Shown here: one piece after another, positions 5,032 to 7,532 of the stretch
Position numbering within the stretch: the first letter of the stretch is position 1
Layout of the letters: the number at the start of each line of letters is the position of its first letter
From: Sulfolobus sp. UBA167
GTDB lineage: Archaea; Thermoproteota; Thermoprotei_A; Sulfolobales; Sulfolobaceae
Length of the DNA: 7,532 bases
Reading direction: 5' to 3'
NCBI GenBank assembly: GCA_002495845.1
Contig: DAHF01000050.1
Span: 1-7,532 of the forward strand
Translations under genes and position numbers: made by a program
Notes under the pieces: model-generated
Databases searched by the model: none
What the model was told of the DNA's origin: nothing
Seen by the model: the letters and a program-made list of their open reading frames with translations, nothing else

Positions 5032-6036
5032 ATGCTTCAGGAAAGAACGCTTTTTGTCTTAGTTATAGGTACAACCGATGTAAGCCTAATCCCTGGGATA
5101 ACTATAGCGGGGGCAACTCCTGAGCTCACCATGTTCACTCCAGCGGCGGACGCCGAGTTCCTAGTCAACGGACGATGTCAGGTCATAAATGGAGTCCCTA
5201 TAACCCCAGATGGAATACCCAGCCCAACTATCATATCCAGGGCTTCTCTCAACTTGACCGGGATACCTTCGCTGGTGGTCAACGGAGGGACTAGGGTAAA
5301 ACCAATAGGCATACCTTTCATTGAAGTAGGAGGCGAGCCGGGAAAAGACATCAGGCAAGGAGCGTTAGATAAGGAAGTCGTGCTCAGAGTGAGGGAAAAC
5401 GCTGAGAGGCTCGGAAGACAGCTCTCCAGAGGTTTCGATACGCTCATCATAGGGGAGTCCATCCCTGCAGGGACTACTACAGCCTTGAGCACCCTCCTAG
5501 CTCTAGGGTATAACGCACTAGGGAAAGTCAGCTCTGCGTCTCCCAACAATCCAGTTAACATAAAGGAAAGCGTAGTGAAGGAGGCTTTAACCAACCTCCC
5601 AGAGGACAGGATCGAGAGGCTCTCCAAGGTATCCGACCCAATGATCATCACAGCTTCAGCCTTAGCTGAGGGCTTTGAGAACAAAGTCGTGTTAGCCGGA
5701 GGAACGCAAATGGCAGCCGTAGCTGCAGTAATAAAGGAATTTTCTCCGGGGAAAATGAAGGACTTATCTATATGGACCACTAAATGGATAAGCCAAGACA
5801 AGAGCTCCGATATTATGGGGTTAACCTCTGAAGTAGGGGTCAAAGTTGAGGTATCAGAACTCGACTTCTCCCGCTCTAAAGTGGAGGGTTTAAAGGCTTA
5901 CGAAAGAGGCTACGTTAAGGAAGGAGTAGGGGCTGGCGGGCTGTCACTTCTAGCCATGAAAATGGGGTTCACCAAGGAAGAAGTCGTGAGGGAAGTTGAG
6001 AGGGAATATGAAGAGGCTAGAAACGAAAAGATTTAA
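5032..6036 (+). CDS. cobT: Nicotinate-nucleotide-dependent phosphoribosyltransferase CobT (archaeal type)
   Basis: A 334-residue member of the archaeal CobT/UPF0284 family. It transfers phosphoribose from nicotinate mononucleotide to the lower-ligand base (dimethylbenzimidazole or another base) in the nucleotide-loop assembly of cobamides, in the cytosol. Family blocks are intact: GTTDVSLIPG (13-22) followed by AGATPELTxFTPAADAE (26-42), VNGGTR (83-88), the phosphate-binding-like GESIPAGTTT (141-150), SSASPNNP (167-174), AGGTQMAA (222-229) and KEGVGAGG near the C-terminus (296-303), where E297 sits where the catalytic glutamate of bacterial CobT is expected. Length is typical. The ATG at 5032 is the first usable start and has a TATA element about 24 bp upstream, fitting leaderless transcription. 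No other cob/cbi gene is in the window. The downstream RmlD-like gene follows after 35 bp and may be partly co-transcribed. Confidence 0.92.
   Translation: MLQERTLFVLVIGTTDVSLIPGITIAGATPELTMFTPAADAEFLVNGRCQVINGVPITPDGIPSPTIISRASLNLTGIPSLVVNGGTRVKPIGIPFIEVGGEPGKDIRQGALDKEVVLRVRENAERLGRQLSRGFDTLIIGESIPAGTTTALSTLLALGYNALGKVSSASPNNPVNIKESVVKEALTNLPEDRIERLSKVSDPMIITASALAEGFENKVVLAGGTQMAAVAAVIKEFSPGKMKDLSIWTTKWISQDKSSDIMGLTSEVGVKVEVSELDFSRSKVEGLKAYERGYVKEGVGAGGLSLLAMKMGFTKEEVVREVEREYEEARNEKI
6025..6036 (+). promoter_or_regulatory. BRE/TATA promoter of the RmlD-like gene, inside the cobT 3' end
   Basis: GAAAAGATTTAA is a strong BRE plus TATA match that overlaps the last codons of cobT. It predicts a start near 6059, leaving a leader of about 12 nt with a weak Shine-Dalgarno-like GAGG (6058-6061) before the GTG at 6072. 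The gene can therefore be expressed apart from cobT. Confidence 0.5.
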
Positions 6037-6071
6037 CCCAACCCTCCTTAATGAGAAGAGGAATGCTGTAA

Positions 6072-6836
6072 GTGAAAATAGGAGTTACAGATGAAGGAGA
6101 GATTTCCCGAGAGATATCTAAGGTTATGAAGGAGGAAGACTTCATCTTAGTTCCTACTCCGGCTTCTGTAATTAAGGAAAAGCCTGACGTGATAATCCAC
6201 ACTGCAGAAATTCCATTCTGGGAAAGTGACTTGGACCCACCTAAGGCGTGGAGCACGAACACTTGGATGGCTATAAACATATCTAGGGCAGGGAGCAAGG
6301 TAGGTGCAGTGAACGTCTATCCGTCGACTTTCATGGTCTACAACGGAAGGAAGGGGTTCTATCTTGAGCACAACACGCCTAATCCGTTAAACTACTACGG
6401 TCTCAGCAAGCTAGCAGCAGAGACCGGCATAGCGTCGCTGGGGAACTACCTTATCATGAGGGTAGGTGCGCTCTATTCCCTTTCTTACGAGGGAATTCTG
6501 AAGCCTTTCATCAAGGCGTCCTTCCTCGGGAAGAGGATAAAGTGTTCCCCTGATATCTACATTTCTCCTATAAGCGTCTACACTTTCTCCTCCACGCTGA
6601 GCAAGCTTATAAGGAAAGGGATTAAGGGCTTTGTCAACGTAGCAGGCCCAAGAGTTTCCCTTTACGATTTCTGCGTGAAGGTGATTGACCTCTTCGGAAA
6701 CGACGTGGAGGAAACGAGGACACCCTATTTAGACCTCTCGTTGGACGACTGGCTCTTGAGGGCGCTCGGGATAACGATAGACGGGAGGGAAGACTTTCTC
6801 AAGCTGCTAGAGAGGAAAGCTATAGGAGAGTCATGA
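6072..6836 (+). CDS. RmlD/NAD-dependent epimerase-like SDR protein with degenerate cofactor loop
   Basis: A 254-residue protein of the extended short-chain dehydrogenase type, nearest in layout to dTDP-4-dehydrorhamnose reductase (RmlD) and its non-catalytic relatives. Visible: an N-terminal strand (MKIGVT), the PDVIIHTA strand (38-45) typical of the family's third Rossmann strand, PSTFMVYNG at 84-92 in place of the usual STDYVFDG, and the catalytic pair YYGLSK (Y109, K113) with S85/T86. The glycine-rich loop expected after the first strand (TGxxGxxG) is reduced to TDEGEIS (6-12), one residue shorter and with a single glycine, so NAD(P) binding is doubtful. It is also short for RmlD (about 290). 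The start is GTG at 6072, directly preceded by an in-frame stop, and it places MKI at the beginning of the Rossmann strand. It follows cobT by 35 bp but has its own promoter. The role is unknown; enzyme or regulatory subunit are both possible. Confidence 0.78.
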   Translation: MKIGVTDEGEISREISKVMKEEDFILVPTPASVIKEKPDVIIHTAEIPFWESDLDPPKAWSTNTWMAINISRAGSKVGAVNVYPSTFMVYNGRKGFYLEHNTPNPLNYYGLSKLAAETGIASLGNYLIMRVGALYSLSYEGILKPFIKASFLGKRIKCSPDIYISPISVYTFSSTLSKLIRKGIKGFVNVAGPRVSLYDFCVKVIDLFGNDVEETRTPYLDLSLDDWLLRALGITIDGREDFLKLLERKAIGES

Positions 6837-6854
6837 CCTCATCTCACAACTCAC

Positions 6855-6874
6855 AGAGAGCCAGAACGCTCTCT
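6855..6874 (+). terminator. 7-bp perfect hairpin after the RmlD-like gene
   Basis: AGAGAGC (6855-6861) and GCTCTCT (6868-6874) pair around the loop CAGAAC; CAC (6852-6854) and GTG (6877-6879) can extend the stem across a 2-nt bulge. It lies about 18 nt after the stop codon but no T tract follows, so it may be an mRNA 3'-end structure. The 8-mer AACTCACA occurs on both sides, at 6848-6855 and 6895-6902. Confidence 0.35.
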
Positions 6875-6942
6875 TCGTGAAGAAACTGCAGGAGAACTCA
6901 CAACGTAATCTTTCACTTACGAAGAATTAAGGGAAAATGTAA

Positions 6943-6954
6943 TATAATATATAA
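6943..6954 (+). promoter_or_regulatory. TATA promoter of the HAD-family gene
   Basis: An AT-only stretch containing TATATA (6948-6953) is centred about 25 bp before the ATG at 6976, the spacing of a leaderless archaeal transcript. Confidence 0.5.
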
Positions 6955-6975
6955 TTCTCCAAGCTAATTTATGAT

Positions 6976-7532
6976 ATGAGCATTGATACCGTTTTAGTCG
7001 ACATGGGAGAGACCCTTGTTTCGTTTAGCCCAAAGTACCATCAGAACGTTGCGACTCTTCTGAATAACTTCGGATATGAAGTGGACGAGAAGAGAGTTTT
7101 CAGGGCGGTGTACAAGGTACTCGGAAACCATCACTATCCTCATCCTGAAATCTGGGGACTTTCGCAGCCTGACTTCAGGGACATCTTCTTAGAGCTCGGG
7201 CTCTACCCAGAGCCTAGGATCGTGGAGAAGTTGAACAGCTCACAGCTCCTGTCGAGCAAGTGGGGCCTCTTTGAGGACTCCCTGTATTTCCTTCAAGAAG
7301 TCAAGAGAAGAAATAAGAAAATAGTCCTTGTAACCAACTCTACAGACAGCGTGTTCAGGATCGTTAAGGACACTGGTATAGAGAAATACTTCGACGCTAT
7401 AGTGACATCTTACGAGCTGGGCATCATGAAACCACACCCTAAGATATTCAGCTATGCGATGAGCACTGTGGGAGGAAAAAGGGGAGTACATATAGGGGAC
7501 ATCTACGAAATAGACTACATCGGTGCTAAGAT
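6976..7532 (+). CDS. HAD-superfamily hydrolase, 3' part beyond the window
   Basis: An open reading frame of 185 codons that runs off the window edge. It has the haloacid-dehalogenase-like core: motif I LVDMGETLV with nucleophile D9 and T13; an alpha-helical cap (about 18-100) of the C1 type; motif II LVTNST (T120, N121); motif III IMKPHPKIF with Lys152; and motif IV GDIYEID (D175, D180), close to the cut. The second Asp of motif I (DxD), the general acid/base of HAD phosphatases, is glycine (G11). Most ordinary HAD phosphatases keep it, so the reaction is uncertain; dehalogenase-, phosphonatase- or phosphatase-like chemistry cannot be told apart. The ATG at 6976 is preferred because the family strand starts directly after it and a TATA box fits; the nearby ATG at 6971 stops after two codons. 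Only about 30-50 residues should be missing. Confidence 0.85.
   Translation, partial: MSIDTVLVDMGETLVSFSPKYHQNVATLLNNFGYEVDEKRVFRAVYKVLGNHHYPHPEIWGLSQPDFRDIFLELGLYPEPRIVEKLNSSQLLSSKWGLFEDSLYFLQEVKRRNKKIVLVTNSTDSVFRIVKDTGIEKYFDAIVTSYELGIMKPHPKIFSYAMSTVGGKRGVHIGDIYEIDYIGAK

Noticed and set aside
5178..5843. A 221-codon open frame on the minus strand inside cobT.
   Set aside because: It is the mirror of cobT codons in a strongly biased gene, has no family features, and cobT motifs fully explain the region.
7240..7491. An 83-codon minus-strand frame at the right end.
   Set aside because: The plus strand encodes the HAD motifs II-IV across the same bases.

Overview
The window looks like chromosomal DNA of a thermoacidophilic crenarchaeon, most likely order Sulfolobales. 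The evidence is short AT-rich intergenic gaps, BRE/TATA-like boxes centred about 25 bp before many start codons (leaderless transcription), little Shine-Dalgarno use, AGG/AGA as main Arg codons, an archaeal-type CobT and a short NadA. Genes look clearly more GC-rich than the gaps, as in Metallosphaera-like rather than Sulfolobus-like genomes. The genus is a guess made by eye.

Layout, left to right. A short aldose 1-epimerase-like gene (38-823, +) and an MBL-fold hydrolase of the RNase Z-like group (881-1582, +) each appear to have their own promoter. A 376-bp AT-rich gap follows. Quinolinate synthase nadA (1959-2894, -) has a perfect 16-bp palindrome between its TATA box and start codon. A 290-bp gap holds a possible IS200/IS605 end relic. 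An MFS transporter (3187-4314, -) follows. The next gap (4315-4647) is the most interesting part of the window: it has a duplicated TATA-like element, a plus-strand TATA box, and downstream of that box a 14-bp stem-loop plus a second long-range stem. This suggests an unannotated structured RNA whose 3' part resembles a transposon-type (tnpB/omega-RNA-like) right end. A small protein (4648-5025, -), which I read as a HepT/DUF86-like fold that has lost its catalytic motif, is divergent from cobT (5032-6036, +); only 6 bp separate the two start codons, over one shared symmetric TATA element. A degenerate RmlD/SDR-type protein (6072-6836, +) follows cobT. The window ends inside a HAD-family gene (6976 to edge, +).

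How the genes relate. NadA makes quinolinate, the precursor of nicotinate mononucleotide, which is the expected phosphoribosyl donor for CobT in cobamide nucleotide-loop assembly. The two are metabolically linked but separately transcribed. The other genes look like independent housekeeping or accessory units. I see no CRISPR array, tRNA, rRNA, intact transposase or defence operon. The candidate undescribed elements are the structured RNA locus at about 4468-4645, the promoter-embedded palindromes at nadA and the MBL gene, and three proteins with altered active-site or cofactor motifs.
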